NCBI GenBank assembly: GCA_964035545.1
Contig: OZ037772.1
Location: 10,429,318 to 10,493,317 of the forward strand
DNA from: Bugula neritina
Taxonomy: Eukaryota > Bryozoa > Gymnolaemata > Cheilostomatida > Bugulidae
Direction: 5' to 3'
DNA length: 64,000 nucleotides
In this document: positions 1 through 15,280 of the stretch, piece by piece
How positions within the stretch are numbered: position 1 is the stretch's first letter
How the letters are laid out: each line of letters starts with the position of its first letter
Made by a program: the position numbers and the translations under genes
Notes under the pieces: generated by a model
Database searches by the model: none
Seen by the model: the letters and a program-made list of their open reading frames with translations, nothing else
What the model was told of the DNA's origin: nothing

Positions 1-26
1 CAATATATCTTGAGAAAAGAAATCAT
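1..26 (-). CDS. First exon of a third PAN-FTP lectin paralogue, cut by the window edge
   Basis: On the minus strand an ATG at 24-26 opens a reading frame MISFLKIY, which aligns with the 31-nt signal-peptide exons of the two complete copies ([10 protein letters not shown] at 3024-3054 and MLSLTRAYWL at 6200-6230). The flanking DNA at 27-130 matches 3055-3150 closely, including the TATA-like element, so this is the start of another tandem copy whose body lies to the left of the window. Only 26 coding bases are visible; the donor site is outside. Confidence 0.6.
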
Positions 27-1119
27 ATTTATGATCCTTCTTATAAACTAGGTTTCAATCCGACCAAATGTTATATATAAATGTGAGCTCATTTTACATT
101 CCACCAGATTATGGGTGCTGTATAGTTTTCCGCCTGTCCTCGAATAACAAAAAGTAAATAAGGTTAAAAGGAAATCGCATTGGAATTCATCATATTATTT
201 GATTTCTAGTTCAATGAGCACTCACTGACTAATTGTAATATTCTATAGCTTATAAATTATGCAGCAATAAAGTATATTGATCATATTGCATTGCAGTTAT
301 AATATACATCATTTTAAATAAAGATGTCAGTTAAAATTAAACAACTTAATAGGTTTTATAATTCATATAATTTCTATAATATATACAGTCAATATGATAT
401 ATTCTTATAACATATTTTATCTTCTTTCAATATTTTCAAAGCTCAAAATATTTCTTGCTTTCTCAAATGCAGAAAATTTGATGAATAGCTTTATGTAATT
501 TCTTATTAAAACTGTTTTGCTTAAATATTTTTCTATAGCTCTATGATAATATTGGCGTGGAGAGTTTGACTTATTTATAACTTCACTCGGTACTAGTCTA
601 TTGTTGGTTAGAACAACTAGAGAAAATTGGTTTACTTATTTGTTTCAATTACTTGGCTTGTATATCAGGTTATTGCAGCTTCTGTCACCATTTGGAATTA
701 AAGTTAAGCCTCCGTGCTTCACAGTTTGAGATTCTGAGCTGAGCATCTACTAGTACGCCATAAGACATTTCGGATTTACTCGCATGTTTATATCACTTTT
801 CCTTTAATTATTCTATTCAATATACAGGGTGCTCTGTCTACTTTATTAGGGCATTGGCAAAGTTATTGTATTCTGTGTTTTACAGTTATCCTATTCAATG
901 TGCAATTTTTATCTCTTAATTCATTAGAACTTTGTTTTATAATACATAGAGTTGGTAAAGTTATATGTACTTATGAGCACTTTTGTGCAAATCGTTTTGA
1001 GTTTAGACTTCATTTGTATGTGTCAAAACATAAAAATACACATTGACATTCTAATTGTTAAAGCAGGTAAGAATTTATATAGCAGGCATTTTGCTTTAAG
1101 TTAATCAATATTGAAAAAT
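27..1119. repeat. Spacer of the lectin tandem array (copy of 3055-4171)
   Basis: This gene-free stretch aligns almost end to end with 3055-4171, sharing for example the blocks around 240-350 and 3240-3360, 560-700 and 3570-3720, and 880-1110 and 3930-4160. It is the upstream region of the left paralogue and the downstream region of the next one. It differs by substitutions and small indels only. No coding exon was found in it. The same spacer is recognisable but more diverged at 6231-6560. Confidence 0.8.
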
Positions 1120-1562
1120 TTATTGACCATTAAAAGTTTGTGAAACTCCTTGGACTTCCACTTCATATAAGTTTAAAGGAGTTGTAGCATTGAACAGAAC
1201 CTGAACAAAACGACCTCTGATTGGTTGTTTACAAGTAGCCAGGGTGTAGTATTGGTTAAGAACTCCATCATGGTAATAACACAGGACATCAGGGTTTGTT
1301 CCAGTAAATTCTATCTTTTCTTTTGTCATAGCGACTGTAACCTCAGCATTCAAAGATCTTTGCCAGTATGTAGTAGAACCAGCTGAAATAACAATAAACT
1401 GCAGGTACAAATATGATTACAATCTTAAATCTTATTTTATTGTGAATATTAAAAAATGCATTATTTATATAACAATGTAAGTTTGCAAAGTGCGTGAGTG
1501 TGTGTGCGTGAGTGTGTGTGCGTGGGTGTGTAAGCGTGGGTTTGTGTGCGTGGGTGTGTGTG

Positions 1563-1603
<41 letters not shown>

Positions 1604-1611
1604 GCGTGTGC

Positions 1612-1658
<47 letters not shown>

Positions 1659-3054
1659 TGTAAGCGTGGGTTTGTGTGCGTGGGTTTGTGTGCGTGGGTT
1701 TGTGTGCGTGGGTGTGTGTGCGTGAGTGTGTATGCGTGGGTGTGAGTGTGCGTGTGTGTGTGCGTGTGAGTGTGCGTGTGTGTGCGTGGGTTTATGTGCG
1801 TGGGTTTGTGTGCGTGGGTTTGTGTGCGTGGGTTTGTGTGCGTGGGTGTGTGTGCGTGGGTGTGTGTGTGCGTGTGTGAGTGCGTGTGAGGGCGTGTGAG
1901 TGCGTGTGAGTGCGTGTGAGTGCGTGTGTGTGCGTGTGTGTGCGTGTGTGTGCGTGTGTGTGCGTGTGTGTGCGTGTGTGTGCGTGTGTGTGAGTGTGTG
2001 TGCGTGTGTGTGCGTGTGTGTGTGTGTGTGTGTGCGTGGGTTTGTGTGCGTGGCAGTAAACTATGACGAAGCATTAGAGATTGATCACCAGCTAGTATAC
2101 CAACTGCAACAAAACTCACTACCAGCTCTGTTAAGAATGTTGACAGCCCAGACACAGTAAACATCAACCAGATCCACCCTCCACCAGGGTCTGTACTCCC
2201 GCTTGCTATGAGCCATAGATACAAAGTTGCCACTGCTAGAGTAAATACCATCTACAGCTTTTGAGGCATCATATCGTGCTGAATCAAAATCACTTGATAG
2301 TTTTGCTGCCTTTCCTACAATAGTTTATTATAAAGACTTGGTAGACGCTAGAATGAAAAGTTCATTTAATGCATATTTCAACCAGATTCAAGATAGAGCT
2401 AGCAGACAAAAATAATATAGATGCTGTAAACTTTAGAATCATTATTCACTTAAGTTTTTGAACTATGTTCATAAACTTTAGTAATCGCAATAATTCTTCA
2501 ATTTATCCAATACCACAACTATTTATACACTAAACTCTATAAATATTATTACTCACCTCTTGCCAGTAACTTATTGTGTTGTGAAATAACTCTTTCTGAA
2601 ATGTAGAAGAAGTAATCAGAAAATAGTTCTGTCCAATTAGCAAACAGTTGAGGATTCACACATTTCTGCAGATGGCATCTTTTAGATTCATCATAAACCA
2701 TCCCCTGGCACTCTTCATCATTGACGCACTTAACCAGACAGCTTTCAACAGATTGACTGAATGTTGATTCACCTGTCATGTAGTCTAAGACTGACATATT
2801 TTCTGGTACACTGTATCTTTGGTATCTGTCAGTTTGGCCAGCAACTATGACAGGTATCACAAGGTGCACTGCAACCAATAAAATCTTTCAATATGAGTGA
2901 AAATATAAAAGATTGTAACAAATACTATAAACAGTTGCATATGCACAACAAAGCCAGACAGTTATTTTGATAAACAAGTAAAACTGATGCATGTGCTTGT
3001 AAGTCATGTGATGTAAAACTTACCTAACCAATATCTCCCGAGGAAAGAAGTCAT
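1120..3054 (-). CDS. Secreted PAN/apple plus FTP (fucolectin-type) lectin, copy 2
   Basis: Four exons on the minus strand (3054-3024, 2868-2557, 2314-2123, 1382-1120) join in phase to 265 codons. Exon 1 plus the start of exon 2 give a hydrophobic signal peptide ending near VIVAGQ. Exon 2 carries a PAN/apple-like cysteine module ([22 protein letters not shown]; residues about 40-100). Exons 3-4 carry an F5/8-like FTP domain marked by PWWRVDL followed by [12 protein letters not shown], and end with a cysteine-containing strand and LYEVEVQG. In known families PAN binds protein or carbohydrate and FTP domains bind fucose, so an extracellular lectin with a defence or recognition role is likely; ligand binding is inference. 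The last intron contains a 560-bp TG array. It is the middle member of a tandem array. Confidence 0.82.
1489..2052. repeat. Compound TG/TGCG/TGGG microsatellite in lectin intron 3
   Basis: About 560 bp of TG repeats interrupted regularly by CG, GG and TT, including several copies of a 14-bp unit TGTGTGCGTGGGTT. It lies in the intron between exons 3 and 4. Long open frames here on both strands are repeat artefacts. The paralogue carries a TG array in the same intron, so an array probably predates the gene duplication. Confidence 0.95.
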
Positions 3055-4171
3055 CTTTATGATCCTTCTTATAAGCTAGATTTCATTCCGACCAAATGTT
3101 ATATAAATGTGAGCTCATTTCACATTCCCCAAGCTATGGGTGCATAATTTTTCCGCCTGTCCTTGTATAACAAAAAGTAGAAAAAGTTTAAAGGAAATCG
3201 CATTAAGGTTCATTATATTATTTGATTTCTAGTCCAACGAGCACTCACTGACCAATTGTAATATTCTTTAGCTTATTAATTATGCAGCAATAAAGTATAT
3301 TGATCTTATAACATTGCAGTTATAATATACATCATTTTAAATAAAGATATCAGTTAAAATTAAACAACTTAATAGGTTTTATAGTTCATATAATTTCTAT
3401 AATATATACAGGCAATATGTTATATTTTTAAAACATATTTTATCTTCCTCCAATATTTTCAAAGCACAAAATATTCCTTACTTTCTCAAATGCAGAAAGC
3501 TTGATAAACAGCTTTATGTAATTTTTTATTGAAACTGTTTTATTGCTTAAATATTTTTCTAGCTCTATGATAATATTGGCGTGGAGAGTTTGACTCATTT
3601 ATAAATTCACTTGGTAGGCCCTACTAGTCTATTGTTGGTTAGAATAGCAAGAGAAAATTGGTTTACTTATTTGTTTCAATTACTTGGCTTGTGTATCAGG
3701 TTATTGCAGCTTCTGTCACCATTTGGAATTAAAGTTAAGCCTCTGGGTGAGAGCATTTGTCCGGTAGTGCTTCACATTTTGAGCTGAGCATTTACTAGTA
3801 TATGCCATGAGACATTCCGGATTTACTCAGATTCTTATATATAATCTCATTTTCCTTGATTATTCTATTCAGTGTACAGCATGCCCGTTCTGTTTTGTTA
3901 GGGCATTGGCAAAGTTAGTGTATTCTGTGTTTTACAGTTATCCTATTCAATGTGCAGTTTGTATCTTTTAATTTATTAGAACTTTGTTTTATAGTGCATG
4001 AAGTTGGTAAAGTTATATGTACTTACAAGCAGCTTTCACTCAATTCGTTTTGAGTTTAGACTTTATTTTTATGGGTCAAAACATAACAATACACATTGAC
4101 ATTTTAATTGTTAAAGCAGGTAGAAATTGATACAGCAGGCATTTTTCCTAAGTTAATCAATATTGAAAAAT
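3055..4171. repeat. Spacer between lectin copies 2 and 3
   Basis: Gene-free spacer matching 27-1119 over nearly its full length, and matching 6231-6560 weakly. It contains the likely promoter of copy 2 at its left end and the 3' flank of copy 3 at its right end. Nothing else was recognised. Confidence 0.8.
3099..3108 (-). promoter_or_regulatory. Probable TATA box of lectin copy 2
   Basis: The minus strand reads ATTTATATAA about 45 bp upstream of the copy 2 ATG, and the same element (ATTTATATATAA) lies at 71-82 upstream of the edge copy. A transcription start about 30 bp downstream would leave a 5' leader of roughly 15-20 nt. Copy 3 lacks an equally clear TATA element at the same place. Position and conservation support this; there is no direct proof. 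Confidence 0.45.
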
Positions 4172-7248
<3,077 letters not shown>

Positions 7249-10200
7249 ATGTTGAGAACGCTTCTGGTAGCTGCTCTATTTGGAGCCTGTATAGGTAAGA
7301 AACTATACTTTTAGATTCTAATAATTCTCTCAATTGTTTTAAGTTTGTACCAAATTATAAAAGCAGCTGTTGTTTTTTATATGAGAATAGACAGCAATAT
7401 GAGATATTGTGTGGGAGTAGAGAGCTGTTGAGAAAAGCCACTGTTCTATAAGATGCGTATCAAAATACACTCTATCGAGAACTTTGCCCACAGTTCAAAC
7501 TGACATGCAAGTTGAAAATATTGACAAACTTAGGCTATTGAACTTTTATTTTCCTGCACCTGAATAATTAGCAGTATACAGTCTGTTTTCATAAAAAATC
7601 AATGTAATGGCTTGAATTTTATGTGCATAAGAAATACATATAATTATATCATGATACAACAATCACGTTAATAATTTTAATATATAACTCATAATTGCAT
7701 GTGGTGCATATCTCACCATATTCTAGTACAGTGTGATGCATATGATTACAGGTTGGCTGTTCAACAGAGAGGTCTGTTATGGAGACTTAGGCTGCTTTGA
7801 CACACAAACTATTAGGTCACTGTCTCGACCAATTGTATTGCTGCCAAATGAACCTACTAAGATTGGAACCCGTTTCTTTCTGTACACCAGGTGAGGGCAA
7901 AGTTCAATGCTCAGAGTTAGTTTCAGAGTTTGAATCAAATCAGTGGAAACTTCTTTAGTTAAACCAGCAAGTTTATATCTAATATTTTACCAAAAGAATC
8001 TTTAGGTTAGCATACAAAAATATTAGAAAAACTTTAAAGCAAAACAGTAAAAATTACATTTGAGAGGTTACCATTCATCAATTCTTTTGCACATTTTATC
8101 AAATTGGAAAACAGCCATTAGCAATTTTTTATTTTAATAAAATATTCTGAAAACTTATAAATGTCTTAATTGAGAGCATATTTTCTCTGGCAAAGAAAAG
8201 CAAAATTATTTTTCGAATGTATTATGCAAGGTGTTTCGCAATGTAGGCAGAATATTTCAATGCGAAAACCTATATCCTGCGTATAACAAAAGTTTAAAAT
8301 GATAAAAAGAAATAACTTTAACAAGCAGATGAATTTAATTTGCAGCACTATTTTATAAATTTATTATAGTTTGTGCAAAAGCTATAGACCACTGCATACA
8401 GCTACAATAGCTTTTTGTATATTAGGAAAAGCTCAAACTATTAAAAACTTGACTGCATAAAGTTATAATAATGAATTTTACTAACACTTGCTATCAATTA
8501 CTTGTTATATGTACTGTAAGTTATATGGTATATATGCAAATTATATGCTAGAACATTCACATTACGATGTAATTTCAGGGAAAACCCAGCTATAAGTGAT
8601 GAGCAAGAGCTGTCAAGAAAAGTGGACACAACTCTCTCTACTTCCTCCTTCAGAGCGTCCAGACCCACTAAGATCATTATCCATGGCTTCACTCACAGCG
8701 CACATGAGCCTTGGGTCCAGAAAATGAAGGATGAACTGCTCAAAAATGTAAGATTTTAACCAGTGCTTTTATAAACCTGAGGCAATAACTAACTATAATT
8801 TTTGAGCTGCCTGTGAAAAGCAAATAGGTTAATATATAATGAGAGCATGGTAAAATAGTAATATAAAGCAGTGTTCTTAACATAGAAATGCATTATTCTG
8901 AACGAAAAAATATGTAAACAGCTAATATTAAGTAACAGCAATAAATTGCTGTAGTTTTTTCTCATATTGTCACATTGGCAACACTAGTTGAAATTAAGTC
9001 TTCAAACAAAGGAAAAATTCTTTTTATAAAATGTAAAATCGTAAAAGGGTTAAAATTTGCAACAATTTATTTTTAGAAAAGTGATATCAGCTCTTAATAA
9101 ATTAACATGACCTAAAATTTCACTATTCGTATTTGCAGTGCATGCTGTGCTTGAAATTTTATAAGCTTTAGTCTGCTATACATGATTATAGGTGCTTGTA
9201 ATAGTCTGTTATATATGCGTTTTATAATAGGCAGTTAACCCCCCTTTCTCTTTGCAAATGATTTGCAGCTCTGAACTGAAACGTTGTATTATAGTAGATT
9301 ATTTCATTGAGCATAATGTGGCCACATATGGCAATATGGTTACATAAGAACTCAAAATATTACTTAGCTTGCAACTTAGGTATAGAGAAAGCATCTATTG
9401 GCTAAATTATAAGCCTTTGGAGAGTAAATGTATGCAAAAATACAATAAACCAACATGTGACAAATTAATTTTAAATAATTACAATGCTACTAATAACATA
9501 TTACTATAATGCTCAATATATACTGTTCACAAAATTTTTGCTTTTAGCTCAAAAATATAATTCTTTTTATTGTGAAAATTAAATCTAATTTAGGTTTTTT
9601 ATGCTAAAAAGCTAAACGTCTGTACAATGTAAAAAGCAATATCTAAATAAACTCTTCTTGGATATCAAACATGCAGGCTGACATGAACGTCATCGCGGTC
9701 GACTGGCGAAATGGTGCCGGATTCCCCTACACCCAAGCAACCGCCAACATCCGGGTTGTTGCTGCCGAACTAACGAAGCTGATAGAGTTCCTGATGGCCG
9801 AGAATCCGTCTATGAAATCAGAGGACATTCACATGATTGGTCACTCTCTGGGAGCTCACTGTGCTGGAGAAGTCGGCACGAAGATCAAAGGAATTGGCAG
9901 AATCTCCGGTAAGTTTATTGAACTACACTAACCAGCTTTTTCTAAGCAACTGGAGGTCAAGCTGACTTTATTAAATGTATTTAAACTTGTTTTTTTAATT
10001 ACTTTTATGATACAATTATACATCTACTAGTTATCTCATACTATTGCTTCTATTTACGTGCAGTAGATAGAGGAAATGAAGTCGTCTAAGTTTTCTAATT
10101 TCCTTAATAAATTGTGGTTTGGGTAGCGGCTTTAAATTCGCACAAGAACTTAACTCCCTTTGCCACATTTCCAATCTAGAACACAACCTTTTCTCAATTT

Positions 10201-12880
10201 TCTTATTACTGTATTTGCTTACTTTCATTAAACAGGGCTGGATCCAGCAGAGCCCTACTTTGAGGGGGCGGTGGAGGCAGTACGTCTGGAGCCAAGAGAC
10301 GCAGAGTTTGTTGACATCATCCACACAGATGGCAGTGCTTTCCTCAACTCTCTGGGCATGGGCTACAGGAGCTCCATCGGCCATGTTGATTTCTACCCAA
10401 ATGGTGGCGCCGAACAACCAGGATGTGAGAAAACAGTTCTGAGCAGGTTGACCTCCAGCGCTGCCAGCGGACTTACCAGTGGAACCGAAGGTATTCAATT
10501 TGCTGCCATTTTGTGGAAACTGCTTTATATAGTATCTTCATTTTTTTTTCAATCCTCTCCTTGCTGTGATTGGTTCATATATTCTTTCAGTAAACAAGTT
10601 AAGTTCTGGTATATAAACTTATTGGATTCAATCCTGTTCAATGCAGTTGAGTATTGTTATACATAAAAATATATTATATTCAAAAGTTTTTACTAAAACA
10701 TCGTAATTGCTTTAATTGTGCTTGATAAAACATTGATTATAAGCTAAACAAAGTACAACTAAATTTAACACAAAATTTATTAGCATTAAAGCAAGATTCT
10801 CAAATTTTCAAGTCATGTACACGTTGGCATTGGTACAAAAGTTATTACGGCTTCTCTAAAAACTTGTCTATATATTTTTCTTTTTTGAATGTTGAATGCT
10901 TCTTGTTTGAAAACATCAAGGCTATAAAACACAACATAATTATTTACAAAGTCAAAATTTTCTCCTATGTGTTACCATTTAACCTATAATATGCAAATGC
11001 AGTGCTAAGTTTAACGAGTGGTCCAGCAGTGTAATGGTTAGCATACCTGCTTGTGCAAATCAAAGGTATCGGGTTCAAATCCCAGTTGGGGCAGTTTTCT
11101 TATAGCAAATTCATTTAATAAGAATATGCATACCTATAAATAAACTCACTCACTCCCACAAATTTATATTAAACCATCCTTGTGAGAAACCCCTGCTGGA
11201 AAGGATTTTTGTTAAAGTGGGTGAAGGACAATTATTTAAATGAGGCACAGGAGCAATTATGACTAGATGCTCTTCCTAAAATCACCAATGGCCTTTGTCT
11301 GGTTGAACCCATGACTTCGTGTTTACTATATAGGCAAATGCCCTAACCCCTAGACCGCGGCTGCTCCCTAATAAAGATACTTTTAAATGATATTGTTTTA
11401 CTATTGCAGGATTGAAGAACACATTTGCGTGCAGCCACAACAAAGCATATGACTATTTCACAGAGTCTATCAACAGCGACTGTCCCTTCCTTGCTTACCC
11501 CTGTCAAAGCTACGACAAATTTACCGCTGCACAATGTCTGGACTGTAGTAACGGGAAATGTGGCTTCATGGGATATCATGCCCCAGAATCCTCAGCTAGA
11601 GGAGACTTCTACTTGCTGACCAATCAGAAAGGACAATCACCTCAGTGTAGTAAGTTATAATTATATACTATACTAGCTAATATTTCATTGTCATTACTCA
11701 ATGCAATTGCTGGCCATTTCAGTACTTAATGCATTTACTAGTCATGCATCATTGTTACTCAATGCATTCATTAGCAATTATCATTACCCAATGCATTAAC
11801 TACTCATTGTCATTATCATTAGTGTAGTAGTCATTACTTTAATAACCATAGCAGAATGGATTGAAAAGCAAACTTTTGGTTAAAGATTTGTCTGTCGTTA
11901 TAAGCAGTGGTTGACAGATCAGTCTGTTAAACTGTTCACAGGAAGCTCTTCTGTAACTTGTACATACTGCTAGGAAAAAAGTGTCAAATATAAGGATGCT
12001 AGAAAATGTGGCTTTCAATATGGACAAAGTTGAACTTGAAAATCATGTGTATACCACTGATGGTCTTTTCGAATTGTTTATCAAAAGCTATTAATAGCAT
12101 GCACTTGGGTTCAGGAACATGATTACATGGTCAAAGTTCTTTCTTGCACAGTTTCCTGTTGAATACATGTTGACTATGATCTGCATGTTATCACTTCCTG
12201 GGAATACGACCACCTGTGAAGTTGCTTACGTGTATGTAGCTCTCACGTATACCATGCACGTGCCCCAACGCATGTGCTCAGCGCTTGCAACATAACATAA
12301 CATATTAGGCCTATTTATATATATACATTATATGCTTTGACATTTTTTTTCAATTCTAAACAACGGAGCTGTATAATATTCTATACATGCTGGGCTTGTT
12401 GTATTTTTGCTCTATAGCATTTTGTCTGAAGTATGGAAAGTAAACATAATATATCTAAGTTTGTTTTAAAAGAATAATGCTTTACTATAAGGTATACAAT
12501 TACCATAAATTAATTTTATTGACTCTTGACCATAAGTATTTCTCAAATCATACCATTAGCTCCAGAGAATAAAATATAATATCCTCTACGTGACTTAATT
12601 TATAGACTTCCATTACAAAGTGAGCGTAGCGGCTGGAGTGAGCACAGACAACGCTTATGGTATAATCAATGTGAAAATTATAGATGACACCAATACTACA
12701 TATGGACCATTCCCAATGACAGCGTATGTGTTTGCATTTATTGGTATAGCAGACAACTCTGAGTTGTCATTTTAGCCAATACTTTGATATGAGTTTATTA
12801 AAAACCCCAGCAAGAATCTTTATTAACTAATGATTGAATTCTCAACTTTATTATATGTAGCACGCAATATATGAAGATGT

Positions 12881-12964
<84 letters not shown>

Positions 12965-13677
12965 ATATATATATGATATATAATATATATTATATATATC
13001 GCACAGGGAGGGTGAGACCATCAAGCCAAAGACCGAGTTCACTAGAATGGTTACAACTTCCACTCCTATCGGAGACATTGTAGAGGTGGAGGTCACCTAC
13101 TCCAAGGTCGGCTGTACTCTCTGCCTCCTCTACTCTGACTTCTTCAGACTGCAGAAAGTAGACATCACTGGAGGAGAAGATCAAATAACGTAAGTTGTAA
13201 CGATCACTTTCATTGGCTTGCACCAGTCAGCACGAAATTGATTGGTCAATTATAGTTTTGACACAGAAAGAATAGGCATGACGTAATGAAACATGTTGGA
13301 TATAAACTTGACAACAAACTATATGTAGTTTTATTGAATGATCAGCAATTTGTGGAAGTGATTCGCGTCTTTGTACCATCAAAATTGTAATGTTACATAG
13401 AATAACCTTGGTTTAACAACAGCTTGCAATTTTCCTAAAGTAGGTCATTGTCAACTAGCAACCATCTCTACCTTGATACTACAGTGTAGAAGTATTGCTA
13501 CTGAAATAATTACAGGCCTAGTTTGACCTTCACCTATATAAATAGCGAAACCACATTACAAGAGATGATTCTGATATTTGTTATCTTTTTTGTAGGAGCA
13601 GATTTTGTGGCAAGAACACCAGCGTTGCTACGGGGCAGTTGAGGAAATTCCAAGCAGGCAAACTAAGTTCTTGCTAA
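7249..13677 (+). CDS. Secreted pancreatic-lipase-family enzyme with PLAT-like C-terminal domain
   Basis: Nine exons (7249-7294, 7752-7890, 8579-8747, 9677-9908, 10236-10490, 11410-11649, 12606-12723, 13007-13189, 13596-13677) join in phase to 487 codons. An in-frame TAG at 7231-7233 supports the start. Residues 1-15 form a signal peptide (MLRTLLVAALFGACIG). The alpha/beta hydrolase core shows the nucleophile in GHSLGAH (Ser175), Asp198 in GLDPAEP and His290 in CSHNKA, in the order and spacing of animal triacylglycerol lipases, with the family's FYPNGG signature. The lid-equivalent loop between Cys259 and Cys288 is about 28 residues. Residues about 360-487 resemble the PLAT beta-sandwich of pancreatic lipases. 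Expected role: extracellular hydrolysis of triglycerides or phospholipids; exact substrate is not readable. Exons 4 and 5 are GC-richer than the introns. Confidence 0.92.
10063..10226 (+). repeat. Dispersed 165-bp repeat, copy 1 (lipase intron 4)
   Basis: The block ending in TCTAGAACACA, TTTTCTCAATTTT and TTACTG matches 41719-41883 on the plus strand and 24345-24506 on the minus strand over about 160 bp. It has no coding potential. All three copies are intronic (lipase, acyltransferase, flotillin). The family is unidentified; it could be a MITE or SINE fragment. Confidence 0.75.
11013..11095 (+). pseudogene. tRNA-like sequence, probably a SINE head or tRNA pseudogene
   Basis: A good B-box (GGTTCAAATCC) and an A-box-like stretch (TGTAATGGTTAGC) are spaced as in a tRNA. 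However the acceptor stem ends (GTGGTCC and TTGGGGC) do not pair and the T stem has a mismatch. This is more likely a tRNA-derived element than a working tRNA. It lies in lipase intron 5 next to an inverted SINE. Confidence 0.5.
11133..11369 (-). mobile_element. tRNA-derived SINE, copy 1
   Basis: The minus strand begins AGGGAGCAGCCGCGGTCTAG and carries a B-box-like GGTTCAACC region. It then has the family body GGCCATTGGTGAT...GAGCATCTAGTCATAATTGCTCCTG-type sequence, ending with an AAACTCACTCACTC-like tail on the plus strand. It is shared with the copies at 18002, 21820, 24795, 25063, 32537 and 32790. The copy is in lipase intron 5. Confidence 0.8.
12884..12999. repeat. AT microsatellite next to lipase exon 8 acceptor
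   Basis: More than 110 bp of AT dinucleotides run to within 7 bp of the exon 8 acceptor (ATCGCACAG). The intron therefore has essentially no polypyrimidine tract, which is odd for a metazoan 3' splice site. Confidence 0.9.
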
Positions 13678-13787
13678 AGAATGTAGGATAGCCAATCAGA
13701 ATGTTGTCTAGCTTGAAGACGAACCAATCAAAATGATCACTGGTTGACTCCAAAATTAAAACTTCATAGATTAAATGAAACAATGTA

Positions 13788-13803
13788 TTTATTCATGAAT
13801 AAA
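13788..13803. terminator. Palindromic poly(A) signal usable on both strands
   Basis: TTTATTCATGAATAAA is a perfect 16-bp palindrome. AATAAA at 13798-13803 lies 121 bp after the lipase stop on the plus strand, a typical distance. The mirror AATAAA (13793-13788) would serve transcripts coming from the convergent acyltransferase gene, though it is 1.5 kb past that stop. The plus-strand role is likely; the minus-strand role is inference. Confidence 0.6.
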
Positions 13804-15280
13804 ATAAGGAAAGCACAACAAAGTATTATATTGGTGGCTATAAGATGAAAAACTGATGAATATCATTACATAGATGCTTGAGAGCAGTAGCTTTAAAACC
13901 ATTCTTCCTAAAATACTCTGTAGACGCTGATAAATTAAAACATGACTGTTTTAATTAACAGAAAGAACAAAAAAATTCTACAACAAATCATGAAAATACT
14001 GTTATTGCTAACTAATTACTAGTTACTAATGACTACATCTTCTTCACATATCTAGTTACTAGTAATTAATTAATAGTAATTAGTTATTAGTCACCTTTTA
14101 CCCTCGTGGTCCTGCTCGGGCGGATGGACTAGTAACCATATAAGTGAAGCGTATGTAGTAACTAGTAACTAGTAACTAGTAACTAGGGAGTAAATGGGGG
14201 AAGCACATAATATCAGACTATAGAACACAATATTTCATTATGTTGCATAAAATATACGAATCTGTAAAACACAAAGTTACGTAGAAGTATGGAACATTTC
14301 ATTGCGTAAAATATTCAGTAAATCAAGTATAAACATGTACACAACTGAGTAAAACAACAGTTGAAACAGACATTAGTTTTGATAATCATTTCTTGGTTAG
14401 CTGACTGACCAATCACAGACTTTCTTACAAATATACGACCATTCAATATACGCTACACATTCCTCACAAAATTTGCAAATATAACTGACCCGTACAATTT
14501 AAAATAAAGGAGAAACAAAACCTAGAACCTACTTGATATGAATGGCACAAAATAAGACGTCTGGGGTTAGTTGAAATATTACGCAACTTCTGATATGAAA
14601 ATGAAAAAGTAATAATTTTCTAATGGAAGAATAATCAAAAAGAAAACATGGTATGTGTTTAAAGTAGTATACTATAACATGAAACAGGATGTGATGTCAT
14701 AGCAGAGGTCTCAATGACTGGCAGTGATTCAGATCTATCAATTTTCTAAAGATAAAAATAGTAGCATTTATATAATAAAATTATAAGAGAAAGAGATGAG
14801 GGGCACCTGCAGAGAATGACAGAGCACCCGCAGAGAATGACAGAGCACCCACAAAGAGATGATAAGAGGACACCTGCAAATAGATGACAGAGCACTTGCT
14901 AGGACTAACCAGACATTTGCTCAGACTAAACAAGTGTCATAAACCCACATTAGCAGTCTGCTGCACTAGCACTACTGAAAACTTGATTCAATAAACTAAA
15001 CATAATTGAAGAAAAAAGACAGCTGTATTTCTACAACAATTCGCCCTAAACCATTATTTGCGGTGATAAAGATGGTTGGAAAAAATTAACCAAAAACTAT
15101 TCCGAAAGCTAGAAATCGCAACAGGAGTCTATAATTAAGATTGATTTTGCTTTTTTGCTACTAAAACAAGACCATCAACTAGCAACTGAATAATGCATTA
15201 GGATAGTATAAATAAATATAGTGTAACTGTTGTCATAGCAACGACCATACCAGAATTCTTCAGTAGCCAATCAGATCTCT
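13804..15280. other. Intergenic region or acyltransferase 3' UTR with an inverted repeat
   Basis: No coding exon was seen. At 14006-14190 the left arm (ACTAGTTACTAATGACTACATC-type) and right arm (GATGTAGT/ACTAGTAACTAGT-type) form an imperfect inverted repeat of about 55-bp arms. The right arm is expanded into TAACTAG repeats. At 14795-14890 there is a short imperfect tandem repeat with GCAGAGAATGACAGAGCACC-like units. The rest may be 3' UTR of the minus-strand gene. Confidence 0.55.
14006..14190. repeat. Imperfect inverted repeat with TAACTAG tandem arm
   Basis: Arms at about 14006-14061 and 14129-14187 are reverse complements with several mismatches. The GC-richer centre contains CCTCGTGGTCCTGCTCGGGCGG. 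It could be a MITE remnant or a hairpin in the 3' UTR; no target duplication was identified. Confidence 0.6.

Noticed and set aside
1343-2251. Long open frames of His-Thr or Cys-Val repeats across the TG arrays (also 4598-5136 and 20817-21176)
   Set aside because: They are translations of dinucleotide repeats, open in several frames on both strands, and lie in introns of well-supported genes.
11013-11095. A functional tRNA gene
   Set aside because: The B-box is good, but the acceptor stem does not pair and the T stem has a mismatch; a SINE head or tRNA pseudogene fits better.
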